This document shows positions 17,013 through 26,480 of a stretch of DNA of 64,000 nt, piece after piece (within the stretch, counting starts at the first letter, position 1; the number at the start of each line of letters is the position of its first letter). A program made the translations under genes and the position numbers. This DNA is from Clostridiales bacterium (GTDB taxonomy: Bacteria > Bacillota > Clostridia > Christensenellales > Aristaeellaceae): NCBI GenBank assembly GCA_012523405.1, contig JAAYIN010000037.1, positions 1 to 64,000 of the forward strand. Reading direction: 5' to 3'. The notes under the pieces are model-generated. The model had not been told where the DNA came from. It made no database searches and saw only the letters and a list, made by a program, of their open reading frames with translations.

Positions 17013-18305
17013 TTATTCAACAATAACGCCCTTCATTCCTTCTCCCGCGAGTTCAGTCAATCGAACATTTACAAGTGTGCCAGCTTTGCCGCCTTCTACC
17101 TGCACATGTATATATTCGGGCGTATATCCCACCATTTCGCCGTTTTTCAGCTGTTCTTCAAGCAGTACCTGATGAACGGTGCCAACCATGCCCCTTCGGT
17201 ACGTTTCTGCCAATTGATCGCCCAGTGCAATCAAACGGTGCACACGGTTTTCCTTCACCTTGTCTGGAATTTGATCTTCCATTATTGCTGCAGGTGTTCC
17301 TTCGCGGGGGCTAAACGGGAATACATGAATCTTGGCAAAGCCAATCTTTTCGCAAAAATTTTCTGTCTCTTCAAACTCGGCTTCCGTTTCGCCCGGAAAA
17401 CCTACAATGACATCAGTTGTAAAGGCCGCATTTGGATACGCGCTCCTGATGCGCTGCGCTGCATCAAAGAACTGCGTGGTATTATACCCGCGCTTCATTC
17501 GCTGGAGCACCGCATCGCTGCCGCTTTGCAGCGCCAGATGAAACTGCGGGCATAGCTGGGGAAGCTTGGCAATATCAGCAACAAACGCATCCGTTGCGAC
17601 GCGCGGTTCAAGTGAACCAAGGCGAATTCTTTCTACGCCCCGAGTCCCTGCAACCAGCGTAACAGCATTTGCCAGGCTCGGCTTGTCGGGCAAATCGCGT
17701 CCGAAGCTGGTCAGGTGAATACCCGTCAGAACAAGCTCATGGAATCCCGCCTCCGCCAGCGCCATGGCTTCTTTTTGGATATCCTCCATCTGCCTTGAGC
17801 GTATGTTTCCGCGCACCGATGGAATGATGCAGTAGGTGCAGTGGTTATTGCAGCCTTCCTGAATCTTCATCACCGCGCGGGTATGCCCCTCATGGTTATG
17901 AATCACAAGCGGCTCGTAGGGAACAGCGGTGAGGGTATCCACGGCCACAAGCTGCACATCCTCCGCAATTGCTTTGTGCAGCATTTCCACCACACGCCCG
18001 CGGTACTGCGTCCCTAAAATCAAGCGCGCACCTGTTTCCAAAAGCTCCTCACCCATGCGCTGCGCAAGGCAGCCTGTCACCACAATATCCGCCTGCGGGT
18101 TGCGCCTTTTAAAACGCCTCACAAGCTGTAAACTTTTCTTATCCCCTGTACCCGTTACGGTGCAGGTATTAATCACGCAAACATCAGCAGGTGCATTTCC
18201 AGCAACAACCACATAGCCATTTTGCTCAAATTGCTCCAGCATCGCCTGTGTATCGTATTGATTGACCTTGCAACCCAGTGTTGTAAAGCAAACCGTCTTT
18301 GGCAT
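17013..18305 (-). CDS. mtaB: tRNA t6A37 methylthiotransferase
   Basis: This 430-aa radical SAM enzyme converts t6A to ms2t6A at position 37 of ANN-decoding tRNAs. The N-terminal UPF0004 domain has T-L-G-C-K-V-N-Q-Y-D-T, N-T-C-T-V-T and T-G-C-L-A-Q for the auxiliary cluster. The radical SAM motif C-N-N-H-C-T-Y-C lies near residue 150, and a C-terminal TRAM-like domain covers about 370-430. T-L-G-C-K-V-N is diagnostic of MtaB against MiaB. It is 18 nt after rsmE. Confidence 0.95.
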   Translation of the reverse strand: MPKTVCFTTLGCKVNQYDTQAMLEQFEQNGYVVVAGNAPADVCVINTCTVTGTGDKKSLQLVRRFKRRNPQADIVVTGCLAQRMGEELLETGARLILGTQYRGRVVEMLHKAIAEDVQLVAVDTLTAVPYEPLVIHNHEGHTRAVMKIQEGCNNHCTYCIIPSVRGNIRSRQMEDIQKEAMALAEAGFHELVLTGIHLTSFGRDLPDKPSLANAVTLVAGTRGVERIRLGSLEPRVATDAFVADIAKLPQLCPQFHLALQSGSDAVLQRMKRGYNTTQFFDAAQRIRSAYPNAAFTTDVIVGFPGETEAEFEETENFCEKIGFAKIHVFPFSPREGTPAAIMEDQIPDKVKENRVHRLIALGDQLAETYRRGMVGTVHQVLLEEQLKNGEMVGYTPEYIHVQVEGGKAGTLVNVRLTELAGEGMKGVIVE

Positions 18306-18323
18306 CCTGACACCTCTTATTCA

Positions 18324-19085
18324 TTACATCTCGCCAAGCGCTGTCCACAGAACCGCAAGCGCACAAAGACCGGCGGTTTCAGTGCGCAAAATGCGTCTGC
18401 CCAGCGTCACGCTGATTGCGCCTATATCACGTAGCTTTTCCCATTCTCTTTGGGAGATGCCGCCCTCAGGACCAATCACAACGGCGACACGATGAAGCGT
18501 TTTGCCCTCGTCAATGCAGCGCTGAACCGCTTGGCTCATAGGCAGCGCATGTTCCTCTTCCCATGCGATAAAAACCGCATCAAAGGCGGGCGAAGCCTTT
18601 TGAAGTGCATTTAGCATTTTGGCAAAATTCACAGTCTGAGCGACCTGCGGTATATGGGCACGGCTGCTTTGTTTCGCCGCTTCAAGGGCAATGCGCGAGA
18701 TGCGTTCTTGCTTTTTCTGCGCCCTATCAGGCTTATCGGCCTTGGCTACGCTTCGCTCCATCTCCACAGGCCAAAGCTCCCACATGCCAAGCTCAGTCGC
18801 CTTTTGCGCGATCATTTCCAGCTTGTCCGCTTTGGGCAGTCCTTGGATCAGCACAGCCTGCGCGGGCGGCTCGGGCGACGGGCAAAGCTCTCTCACAATC
18901 GCCGTAACTTCCTGTTCATTGACGATTTGAAGCTCTGCCTTATACAGATTGATGCCATCAATCAGCTGCACTTCATCACCTTTGCGAAGCCTAAGTACGC
19001 GCGTTGCATGTGCTACTTCATCCTTTGGAAACACTACGACGATTCCGATGCCGCTAATTGGCTCCTCTAAATAAAAGCGATGCAT
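18324..19085 (-). CDS. rsmE: 16S rRNA (uracil-1498-N3)-methyltransferase
   Basis: RsmE methylates U1498 in helix 44 of 16S rRNA. The 253-aa SPOUT-class protein has an N-terminal PUA-like part (R-V-L-R-L-R-K-G-D), K-A-T-E-L-G, and the trefoil-knot SAM site V-V-I-G-P-E-G-G-I-S followed by L-G-R-R-I-L-R-T-E-T-A. Its ATG overlaps the prmA stop (TAATG), so the pair is translationally coupled. Confidence 0.95.
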   Translation of the reverse strand: MHRFYLEEPISGIGIVVVFPKDEVAHATRVLRLRKGDEVQLIDGINLYKAELQIVNEQEVTAIVRELCPSPEPPAQAVLIQGLPKADKLEMIAQKATELGMWELWPVEMERSVAKADKPDRAQKKQERISRIALEAAKQSSRAHIPQVAQTVNFAKMLNALQKASPAFDAVFIAWEEEHALPMSQAVQRCIDEGKTLHRVAVVIGPEGGISQREWEKLRDIGAISVTLGRRILRTETAGLCALAVLWTALGEM

Positions 19086-20035
19086 TACTTTGCCTCATTT
19101 CTCAGGCATAGTGCAACCCACTCGCCCTTCTCCAAGCGATCTTGCACCTGATAGCCCGCTGCTTTTGCAGCACTTAGCACATCCTGTTCGCGCTCGCGAA
19201 TAATACCCGAGCAGATCAAGAGTCCATCTTTGACCAAATGGCGCGTCAGGGGGCCTGCTAGCATGCAGATCGCATCAGCTACGATATTCGCTACCGCGAG
19301 TTCGCAAGGCATAGCCTCGCTCTTCACAAGGTCGCCCTCAACCACGCGCACATGCTCACCCACATTGTTGAGCGCAACATTTTCCTTTGCCACCTTCACG
19401 GCCGATGGATCAATATCAATCGCAAGCACATCCGTAGCGCCAAGCTTTGCCGCAGCAATCGCGAGAATGCCGCTGCCTGTGCCAACGTCCATCACGCGCA
19501 CGCCGTCCCTAAGATGCCGCTCAAGCATTTCCATGCACATGTTGGTGGTCTCATGCGTGCCTGTGCCAAATGCCATGCCTGGATCAAGCTCGATCATCAG
19601 ATCGCCGTCCTGCTGCTGATACGCTTCCCATGTGGGCTTGACAACTAGATGCGAACCGATGCGGAAGGGCTTGTAATGCTTCTTCCAATTCTCAGACCAA
19701 TCCTCATCCGCTACATTTGTCATTTCAAGCGTCATGGTGCCCATGTCAATGCCAAAATCAATGCCCGAAAGCTCAGCCAGCTTTTGCTTGACACTTTGAA
19801 TCACATCAAAAGTGTTTTCGTTTTCTTCAAACCAGCCCTTCACCAGCACATCTTCCGGCATGCTGTCAAGAAGCTTAGGATCATATAGTTCCCAGTATAC
19901 ACCGGGCTGCGTAGGATCGGGAACATCAGCGCGGTCAATGATCTCCGTACCTGTTGCGCCAAGAAGCATCAGCGCTTCGCTGACGATGTCCGAGCCCTCT
20001 GTTGTCGTGTGCACAATCGCTTCGCACCACTGCAT
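19085..20035 (-). CDS. prmA: Ribosomal protein L11 methyltransferase
   Basis: PrmA methylates ribosomal protein L11. The 316-aa protein has an N-terminal L11-recognition region and a class I methyltransferase fold with D-V-G-T-G-S-G-I-L-A-I-A near residue 180, an A-I-D-I-D strand and V-A-N-I-V-A-D. D-P-G-M-A-F-G-T-G-T-H-E precedes the SAM motif as in the family. The start at 20035 has GGAGGTG upstream. The longer in-frame reading to 20098 runs through the dnaJ-prmA hairpin and is unlikely. Confidence 0.95.
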   Translation of the reverse strand: MQWCEAIVHTTTEGSDIVSEALMLLGATGTEIIDRADVPDPTQPGVYWELYDPKLLDSMPEDVLVKGWFEENENTFDVIQSVKQKLAELSGIDFGIDMGTMTLEMTNVADEDWSENWKKHYKPFRIGSHLVVKPTWEAYQQQDGDLMIELDPGMAFGTGTHETTNMCMEMLERHLRDGVRVMDVGTGSGILAIAAAKLGATDVLAIDIDPSAVKVAKENVALNNVGEHVRVVEGDLVKSEAMPCELAVANIVADAICMLAGPLTRHLVKDGLLICSGIIREREQDVLSAAKAAGYQVQDRLEKGEWVALCLRNEAK

Positions 20036-20056
20036 AGGAACACCTCCGTATTTCAA

Positions 20057-20107
20057 AGTCAAAAAGCGTGCGTGTCGGGTTTCCCCTGCGCATCGCACGC
20101 TTTGACT
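20057..20107 (-). terminator. Hairpin/attenuator between dnaJ and prmA
   Basis: AGTCAAA plus GCGTGCG on one side pair with CGCACGC plus TTTGACT on the other. On the minus strand the stem is followed by a T-rich stretch. It lies just past the dnaJ stop and before the prmA ribosome site. This is consistent with partial termination that lowers the distal genes relative to the chaperones. Confidence 0.65.
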
Positions 20108-20110
20108 GTC

Positions 20111-21241
20111 TTAGTTGTTAAATAGATCCTTCAGCTTATCTGCAAAGGATTTGCGGCCTTCGTATTCCTTGCCGCTCATGCTCTCATCCAGCTGACGAAG
20201 CAAATCCTTTTGCTTCTCGGACAATTTTCTTGGCACATCGACCGTTACGGTCAAAATCAAGTCACCCTTTACGCCATTTCTGAGCGAAGGAATACCATGA
20301 CCTTTGATACGGAACTGCGTGCCTGTCTGCGTTCCCTCAGGAATGCGCTGCTTCACAGGCTTTTCAAGGGTCGGAATATCAATCTCCGCACCGAGTGCCG
20401 CCTGCGTCATGCTGATGGGCATTTCCAAAAGGATGTTGTTGCCATCACGGACAAAAAGCTTATGCGGACGAACCGTCACCGTGATATACAAATCCCCCGC
20501 GGGACCGCCGCGAAGCCCCGGTTCACCCTCGCCGCGCTTGACAAGGCTGACTCCGTTTTGAATGCCTGCCGGAATGCGAATCGTCAGTGTACGCTTCTTG
20601 CGCACATGACCTGTTCCGTTGCAGCCCGAGCATTTATCCTTGATGATCTTGCCTTCGCCGCCGCATGTGGGGCAGGTACGCACGGTAACCATAAAGCCAC
20701 CGCCTGTACGCACTTGACCCGATCCATTACAGGTGGGACAAGTCTGAGGCTGGCTGCCGGCTTTTGCGCCGCTGCCGCTGCAAGTTTCGCATGTTTCTTT
20801 GCGGAAGAAGTCAATGGTTTTCTCGCAGCCAAACGCTGCTTCCTCAAATGATATCGTCATCGGGTGCTGCAAGTCGTTGCCCTGCACAGGACCGTTGCGG
20901 CGCGCCTGATTGCCGCCCATACCGCCGCCAAAGAACGAATCAAAAATACTCTCAAAGCCGCCCATTCCCCCGCCGCCAAAACCGTTGAAGTCAAAACCGC
21001 CTGAACCGCCGCCCATTTGGGGACCGTCAAAGCCGAATTGATCATAGCGTGTACGCTTTTGGGAATCGCTCAATATTTCATTTGCCTCATTGAGCTCCTT
21101 GAAGCGCTCCTCCGCCGTCTTATCATTTGGATGCAGGTCGGGGTGACATTCTTTTGCTTTTTTGCGGTATGCGCTTTTTATATCTGCGTCCGTAGCGTCC
21201 TTTGAAACGCCAAGCACCTCGTAATAATCGCGCTTTGCCAA
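20111..21241 (-). CDS. dnaJ: Chaperone protein DnaJ
   Basis: The 376-aa type I J-protein stimulates the DnaK ATPase and delivers clients. It has a J domain (1-70, with H-P-D near 33), a Gly/Phe-rich stretch (about 75-115), a zinc-binding domain with four C-x2-C-x-G-x-G repeats (CETCSGSG, CPTCNGSG, CPTCGGEG, CSGCNGTG) and C-terminal substrate domains. Its gene lies 152 nt after dnaK, separated by a large hairpin. Confidence 0.97.
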   Translation of the reverse strand: MAKRDYYEVLGVSKDATDADIKSAYRKKAKECHPDLHPNDKTAEERFKELNEANEILSDSQKRTRYDQFGFDGPQMGGGSGGFDFNGFGGGGMGGFESIFDSFFGGGMGGNQARRNGPVQGNDLQHPMTISFEEAAFGCEKTIDFFRKETCETCSGSGAKAGSQPQTCPTCNGSGQVRTGGGFMVTVRTCPTCGGEGKIIKDKCSGCNGTGHVRKKRTLTIRIPAGIQNGVSLVKRGEGEPGLRGGPAGDLYITVTVRPHKLFVRDGNNILLEMPISMTQAALGAEIDIPTLEKPVKQRIPEGTQTGTQFRIKGHGIPSLRNGVKGDLILTVTVDVPRKLSEKQKDLLRQLDESMSGKEYEGRKSFADKLKDLFNN

Positions 21242-21326
21242 ATGCTCACCTACTCACTCTCTTGTTGACTCATGTCATTATCTATGGCTATGAGCCAAAG
21301 CCATCTATTCGTATACAGACCGAACA

Positions 21327-21370
21327 CCTCGGCGCAGTATAGGAGAGAGCATCTCCAGGCTGCGCCGAGG
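21327..21370 (-). repeat. Large two-step hairpin between dnaK and dnaJ
   Basis: An 11-bp outer stem (CCTCGGCGCAG at 21327-21337 with CTGCGCCGAGG at 21360-21370) holds an inner GGAGA/TCTCC stem. No T-run follows, so it is probably an mRNA stability or processing element rather than a terminator. Confidence 0.65.
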
Positions 21371-21393
21371 TCGCTGATCATGCGTTATCGATC

Positions 21394-23223
21394 TTACTTT
21401 ACTTCTGCGTCTGCGTCAATGGTGCCGTCATCGTTCATTGGATTGCCTGCATCATCGGTTGTGCCTTCAGCATTTTCAGCGCCTTCTGCGCCTTCTTGCT
21501 GATAGAGCTTGCCAAAGATCTCATAGACCTTCTGGGTCATCGCTTCCATAGCCGTCTTGATCTCTTCGGTCTTGCCGCCCTCGCGCACTTTCTTGAACTC
21601 GTCAATCTCGTGCTGTACGGTGTTCTTGTCATCCTCAGAGAGCTTTTCGCCATTGTCGCGAAGCTGCTTTTCGAACTCATAGATCAAGGTATCTGCGCGG
21701 TTTTGAATTTCGACTTCTTCCTTGCGGAGTTTGTCTTCCTCAGCGAATTGCTCCGCTTCCTTCACACGTTGCTCGATCTCTTCATCGCTCATGTTGGTGG
21801 ATGCGGTGATGGTGATCTTCTGCTCGTTGCCTGTGCCCTTATCCTTAGCGGATACGTTCACGATGCCGTTGCGGTCGATGTTGAAGGTAACTTCAATCTG
21901 CGGCACGCCGCGGGGAGCAGAAGGAATGCCTGTGAGCTGGAAGCGGCCAAGGGTCTTATTATCATAAGCCATGGGGCGCTCGCCCTGAAGGACATGAATT
22001 TCAACAGCAGTCTGGCCGTCAGCAGCTGTGGAGAACACCTGCGACTTGGAGGTCGGGATGGTGGTGTTGCGCTCAATCAGCTTGGTGAAGATATGACCCT
22101 CTGTCTCAAGGCCAAGGCTTAGGGGCGTTACGTCAAGGAGCAATACGTCTTTGACTTCGCCGCCAAGAACGCCTGCCTGAATAGCTGCACCGATGGCAAC
22201 GCACTCATCAGGGTTGATGCCCTTGAAGGGGTCCTTGTTGGTGATCTTCTTAACTGCATTCTGCACAGCAGGGATACGAGTCGAGCCGCCGACCAAGATG
22301 ATCTTATCGAGCTGATCGGGGGTGAGGTTCGCATCTTTGAGTGCTTTGGTTACAGGCTCGATGGTATCTTCAACAAGGTCTGCGGTCAGTTCATCAAACT
22401 TTGCACGGGTCAGCGTCACGTCAAGGTGCTTAGGACCGTTTGCATCGCTGGTGATGAAGGGCAGGTTGATGTTGGTGCTCATCACGCCGGAAAGGTCGAT
22501 CTTTGCTTTTTCGGAAGCTTCCTTCAAGCGCTGGTAAGCCATCTTATCCTGACGAAGGTCAATGCCGTTGTCATTTTTGAAGCAATCTGCAACATAGTTG
22601 ATCACGCGCTCATCAAAGTCATCGCCGCCAAGACGGGTGTTACCGTTTGTGGACAGAACTTCAAACACGCCATCGCCGATCTCAAGGATACTAACGTCGA
22701 ACGTGCCGCCGCCCAGGTCATACACAAGAATCTTGTGATTGCCGTCTTTGTCCATGCCATAAGCAAGGGAAGCAGCGGTAGGCTCGTTGATAATACGCAT
22801 GACCTCAAGTCCTGCAATACGGCCTGCATCCTTTGTTGCCTGACGCTGGCTATCGCCAAAATACGCAGGAACAGTGATAACAGCCTGAGTAACGGTTTCG
22901 CCAAGATATGCCTCCGCATCAGCCTTCAGCTTCTGAAGAACCATTGCGCTGATTTCCTGAGGATTGTGATCCTTGCCGTCAATGGACACCTTGAAAGGCA
23001 TGCCCATTTCACGCTTGATGGAGATGATGGTGCGGTCAGGGTTGGTAATCGCCTGACGCTTTGCAATCTGACCAACCAAACGCTCGCCATCCTTTGTGAA
23101 TGCCACAACAGAAGGGGTGGTACGAGCACCTTCTGCATTTGGGATAACGACGGCCTCGCCGCCCTCCATAACAGCAACGCAGCTATTTGTTGTACCTAAG
23201 TCAATACCAATAATCTTTGCCAT
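21394..23223 (-). CDS. dnaK: Chaperone protein DnaK (Hsp70)
   Basis: The 609-aa Hsp70 has an ATPase domain starting [20 protein letters not shown], with [24 protein letters not shown] and [11 protein letters not shown] substrate-binding domain follows the D-V-T-P-L-S-L-G linker region, and an acidic, Gly/Asn-rich tail ends the protein. The start at 23223 has AAGGAGG 8 nt upstream. It works with GrpE and DnaJ encoded on either side and is controlled by HrcA through the CIRCE at 25031. Confidence 0.98.
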   Translation of the reverse strand: MAKIIGIDLGTTNSCVAVMEGGEAVVIPNAEGARTTPSVVAFTKDGERLVGQIAKRQAITNPDRTIISIKREMGMPFKVSIDGKDHNPQEISAMVLQKLKADAEAYLGETVTQAVITVPAYFGDSQRQATKDAGRIAGLEVMRIINEPTAASLAYGMDKDGNHKILVYDLGGGTFDVSILEIGDGVFEVLSTNGNTRLGGDDFDERVINYVADCFKNDNGIDLRQDKMAYQRLKEASEKAKIDLSGVMSTNINLPFITSDANGPKHLDVTLTRAKFDELTADLVEDTIEPVTKALKDANLTPDQLDKIILVGGSTRIPAVQNAVKKITNKDPFKGINPDECVAIGAAIQAGVLGGEVKDVLLLDVTPLSLGLETEGHIFTKLIERNTTIPTSKSQVFSTAADGQTAVEIHVLQGERPMAYDNKTLGRFQLTGIPSAPRGVPQIEVTFNIDRNGIVNVSAKDKGTGNEQKITITASTNMSDEEIEQRVKEAEQFAEEDKLRKEEVEIQNRADTLIYEFEKQLRDNGEKLSEDDKNTVQHEIDEFKKVREGGKTEEIKTAMEAMTQKVYEIFGKLYQQEGAEGAENAEGTTDDAGNPMNDDGTIDADAEVK

Positions 23224-23313
23224 AATAATTTCCTCCTTAAAATTCACCGTGGTCTACCACGTAGTTAAATGCTAGTGTCAATCTATGTGAAGGTTTGTTT
23301 GCGCGAGTCAATG

Positions 23314-23955
23314 TCATTCTGGAACAACCTTGACCATAGCGTGGCGAAGCACCACACCTTCCATCTGGTATCCCTTTTGGAATACTTCGCAAACAGTACC
23401 GGGTTCTCCGTCATCAGCCGAACCCTGCATCACTGCGTTTTCCAAGTTCGGGTCAAAGGCCTCGCCTTTTCGGTCAATGGTGGTGATGCCGCGTTTTTCA
23501 AAAGCATCGCATAGCTGGCGGTGAACCATCTGCACGCCTTCTTTTAGCGCAGTATCGCTACTATCCGTTGCTGCGCTAATTGCACGCTCGAAGTTGTCAA
23601 TCACCGGCAGAAGCGTTGTCGCAAATGCTCTTGTTCCATCATCAAATGATTCCTTACGCACGTTTTGGTTGCGGCGTCTAAAATTGTCAAAATCCGCTTG
23701 CACACGCTGCGCCATGTTCAGGTACTCTTCCTGCTTTGAAACAGCTGCTGCAAGTGCATCTGCTATTTCGCCTGTGACCGTATCCTGCTTCATTTCGTCC
23801 TTGGCAACTTCCTCAGCTACCACTTCATCACTAACCGCTTCCAGCTCAGCACCCATTGCGTCAATGGCTTCGGTCTCCTCAGCTGACAGCGGTTGATCGT
23901 GAATATCCTGCATAGTCTTACCCCTTTGTTGCTTCTTGTTTTTCTTTGCCAACAT
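23314..23955 (-). CDS. grpE: Nucleotide exchange factor GrpE
   Basis: The 213-aa protein releases ADP from DnaK. It has an acidic, low-complexity N-terminus (about 15-75), a long coiled coil with D-F-D-N-F-R-R-R-N near 107 and a beta-domain with Q-K-G-Y-Q-M-E-G-V-V-L-R-H-A-M-V-K-V near the end. The ATG at 23955 has AAGGAG 5 nt upstream and lies 2 nt after the hrcA stop. A second ATG at 23913 with AAAGGGG is an alternative start that would give 199 aa. Confidence 0.95.
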   Translation of the reverse strand: MLAKKNKKQQRGKTMQDIHDQPLSAEETEAIDAMGAELEAVSDEVVAEEVAKDEMKQDTVTGEIADALAAAVSKQEEYLNMAQRVQADFDNFRRRNQNVRKESFDDGTRAFATTLLPVIDNFERAISAATDSSDTALKEGVQMVHRQLCDAFEKRGITTIDRKGEAFDPNLENAVMQGSADDGEPGTVCEVFQKGYQMEGVVLRHAMVKVVPE

Positions 23956-23957
23956 AA

Positions 23958-24983
23958 TCACTCCTTATCCTGCGTAAGCAGGTCGGTGAGCTGTTTACCC
24001 ATGACGCCGAGTATACTCAGCACGCGCCCGTATTGCATTCGCGTTGGGCCAATTACACCGATCGTTCCATGCGTGTTGTCGCTCATGCGATACGTTGCTG
24101 TCACAATCGAGCAATCCGAAAGCTCTGGTAATCCGGTTTCCGGACCAATACGCACGGTGAATGCCATTTCTCCGTGGTTTTCAAGTAGTTTAATCAGCCT
24201 ATCCTTTGTTTCCAGAACGCTGAGGAAGCCCTTGGCCTTCTCAATATCGTTATACTCTGGGAAATTCAGGATTTTGCTTGTGCCGCCCAGTGCAAGCTTT
24301 GACTTTGAGCCCTGCGCTTCCACTTCGCCAAGAAATTCTACGATTCCGGAGATCACTGCATCATCAGCTTGCAGTTCATGAACTGTTTCGCCAAGGATTG
24401 CCTGTGCTTCCGTGAGCGTGAGCCCGCTGAGCTGCGTGGTGAGGCTTCTGCTGATTGCATAAAGTGCATCCGCGTCCATGTCAGCTCCAACCCTGATCAC
24501 GCTGTCGCGCATAATGCCGCCATCGGTAACGATGACCACCAATGCGCTCGTTGATGAAACGGGTACAAGCTGAATGTTTCTGATGCGAAGCTCCGCGCCC
24601 TTTGGCGTAACCACCAGCGATGTATAATGTGTGAGTCCGGATAGCACCTGCGCTGCCCGATTGATCACATCTTCCATCTGCTGCGCGCGATTGCCAAAGA
24701 ACTTTTGCACGCTAGCCACATCGTCCGCATGGAGTGCTTCATGCCTCAAAAGCTGATCGACATAAAGCCGATATGCCTTTGTACTGGGAATACGTCCCGC
24801 ACTTACATGGGGCTGATCCAGATAGCCCAGTTCTTCAAGATCGCTCATCTCGTTACGAATGGTTGCCGAGCTTAATCCCATCTCGTATTTCTTTGAAATG
24901 GTTCTGCTGCCTACGGGAATTGCAGTCAGAATGTAATCATCAATGATCGCTTGGAGAATACGAAACTTACGAGCATCCATCAT
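23958..24983 (-). CDS. hrcA: Heat-inducible transcription repressor HrcA
   Basis: HrcA binds CIRCE and represses class I heat-shock genes, with activity tuned by GroE. The protein (341 aa from 24983) begins with a winged helix: R-K-F-R-I-L-Q-A-I-I, then T-I-S-K-K-Y-E-M-G-L-S-S-A-T-I-R-N-E-M-x-D-L-E-E-L-G-Y. A GAF-like dimer domain and the C-terminal I-G-P-T-R-M-Q-Y follow. GGGAGGT precedes two adjacent ATGs. It is first in the operon and so represses itself. Confidence 0.96.
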   Translation of the reverse strand: MMDARKFRILQAIIDDYILTAIPVGSRTISKKYEMGLSSATIRNEMSDLEELGYLDQPHVSAGRIPSTKAYRLYVDQLLRHEALHADDVASVQKFFGNRAQQMEDVINRAAQVLSGLTHYTSLVVTPKGAELRIRNIQLVPVSSTSALVVIVTDGGIMRDSVIRVGADMDADALYAISRSLTTQLSGLTLTEAQAILGETVHELQADDAVISGIVEFLGEVEAQGSKSKLALGGTSKILNFPEYNDIEKAKGFLSVLETKDRLIKLLENHGEMAFTVRIGPETGLPELSDCSIVTATYRMSDNTHGTIGVIGPTRMQYGRVLSILGVMGKQLTDLLTQDKE

Positions 24984-25030
24984 CTTCCTGCACCTCCCTT
25001 TCTTGATCGAAATATCACGTTTGTTTGTTG

Positions 25031-25057
25031 TTAGCACTCGTTGTGCTTGAGTGCTAA
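25031..25057 (-). promoter_or_regulatory. CIRCE operator (HrcA binding site)
   Basis: TTAGCACTC, nine bases, then GAGTGCTAA give an exact match to the consensus inverted repeat. It begins about 3 nt after the predicted transcription start of hrcA, the standard place for HrcA repression. Confidence 0.97.
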
Positions 25058-25066
25058 CACATGCAT

Positions 25067-25095
25067 ATCATATGCCAGCCATGCAAATTTGTCAA
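25067..25095 (-). promoter_or_regulatory. Sigma-A promoter of the hrcA operon
   Basis: On the minus strand TTGACA (25095-25090) and TATGAT (25072-25067) are separated by exactly 17 bp, placing the start near 25060 just before CIRCE. Confidence 0.93.
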
Positions 25096-25222
25096 GACCT
25101 TTTGCAAGAATATCAAGTGAATTCAATTTTTGTTCACAATCTCCTATTAGACTATTCACAGGTGAAGGATCGCTTCAATATTTCTGCTGATTTGCAGCCT
25201 GCCGCGCGATATATTTTCATTC

Positions 25223-25251
25223 TTCAAAAATACCCAAATCGGTGATACAAT
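25223..25251 (+). promoter_or_regulatory. Sigma-A promoter of the alcohol dehydrogenase gene
   Basis: TTCAAA (25223-25228), a 17-bp spacer and TACAAT (25246-25251) preceded by an extended -10 TG. It lies about 30 bp before the start codon. Confidence 0.7.
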
Positions 25252-25281
25252 AGACATAACGCAAACGAAAAGGAGCGAACA

Positions 25282-26457
25282 ATGATGATTGATTTTACCT
25301 TTCACAATCCAGCCAAGATCATCTTTGGCAGAGATTCATTATCGCATTTAGCGCAGGAAATTTTAAACTATGGCACGCGTGTACTCGTTGTATACGGCGG
25401 CGGTAGCATCAAGCGCATCGGCTTATATGATGAGGTCATGGAGAGCCTCAATTCCATTGCTGCATCATTTTGGGAGCTTTCAGGCGTACAGCCCAATCCA
25501 AGGCTCTCCCTTGTATATGAAGGCATCGACATTTGCAAGAAGAACGGCGTCGAGCTCGTACTGGCAGTAGGCGGCGGCAGTGTCATCGATACTGCAAAGG
25601 CCATTGCCAACGGCGCATGCTACGGCGGCGATGTATGGGACTTATATCTTGGCAAAGCGAGCAATGAGTGCGCTCTGCCGCTCGGCACAGTCGTCACCAT
25701 CCCCGCAGCGGGCAGCGAAATGAGCTTTTCCAGCGTCATCACGCGTGAGGAGGACAGCTGCAAAGTGGGGCGCAATTCGCCCTTCAATGTCCCCAAGTTC
25801 TCCATCCTCAATCCCGAGTACACCTACTCCTTGCCGCCCTACCAGACCGCTGCTGGCTGCGTGGACATCATGGCGCATCTGATGGAGCGTTACTTCACCC
25901 AGATCCAGCATGTAGAGCTCACCGACCGCATGATGGAAGGTGCACTCGTCACCATGCTGCACAACTCACCCATCGTTATGGCTGATCCAACAAACTACGA
26001 TGCCCGCGCAGAGATCATGTGGACAGGCTGCCTAGCGCACAATTCACTATTTCAAACAGGGCGCATCGGAGACTGGGCAAGCCACAAGCTGGAGCACGAA
26101 CTGAGCGCACTTTATGATATCGCTCACGGTGCAGGTCTTGCGATCATGTTCCCCGCATGGATGAAGTACGTACTCCCACGCAGCGGCGCAAAGAAGCTAG
26201 CGCAGTTTGCTACCCGTGTCCTAGGCGTGCCCGAAGACCTTGGCACAGAGGAAGACATCGCATATGAGGGCATTGCTCGTCTTGAGGGTTTTTATCGTTC
26301 GCTTGATATGCCTGTAAGATTGCATGAAGCAGGTATTGACGACCGCGACTTTGACCGCATGGCGCAGCGCTGCGCAGATTTGGTTGGCGGAACAATCGGT
26401 GCATTCGTGCCGCTATCCGCTTCGGACGCCGTCGAAATTTACAAACTAGCACTTTGA
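25282..26457 (+). CDS. Iron-containing alcohol dehydrogenase (BdhA/YqhD type)
   Basis: The 391-aa type III alcohol dehydrogenase reduces aldehydes with NAD(P)H. The Rossmann part has Y-G-G-G-S-I-K-R near residue 38 and the G-G-G-S-V-I-D-T-A-K signature near 97. Metal ligands can be read in C-V-D-I-M-A-H-L-M-E-R-Y, S-H-K-L-E-H-E-L and A-H-G-A-G-L-A-I-M-F-P-A-W-M. Y-G-G-G-S rather than a shorter loop fits the butanol dehydrogenase/YqhD branch. The physiological substrate is not set by sequence. AAAGGAG lies 6 nt before the start, and the Nudix gene follows by 23 nt. Confidence 0.92.
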   Translation: MMIDFTFHNPAKIIFGRDSLSHLAQEILNYGTRVLVVYGGGSIKRIGLYDEVMESLNSIAASFWELSGVQPNPRLSLVYEGIDICKKNGVELVLAVGGGSVIDTAKAIANGACYGGDVWDLYLGKASNECALPLGTVVTIPAAGSEMSFSSVITREEDSCKVGRNSPFNVPKFSILNPEYTYSLPPYQTAAGCVDIMAHLMERYFTQIQHVELTDRMMEGALVTMLHNSPIVMADPTNYDARAEIMWTGCLAHNSLFQTGRIGDWASHKLEHELSALYDIAHGAGLAIMFPAWMKYVLPRSGAKKLAQFATRVLGVPEDLGTEEDIAYEGIARLEGFYRSLDMPVRLHEAGIDDRDFDRMAQRCADLVGGTIGAFVPLSASDAVEIYKLAL

Positions 26458-26480
26458 TTCATCGTGCAGAATGAGGTTTT

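Noticed and set aside
22426-23199. 257-codon open frame antisense to dnaK
   Set aside because: It mirrors the dnaK coding strand, lacks a ribosome site, and its peptide shows no domain; long antisense frames are common opposite GC-balanced codon-biased genes.
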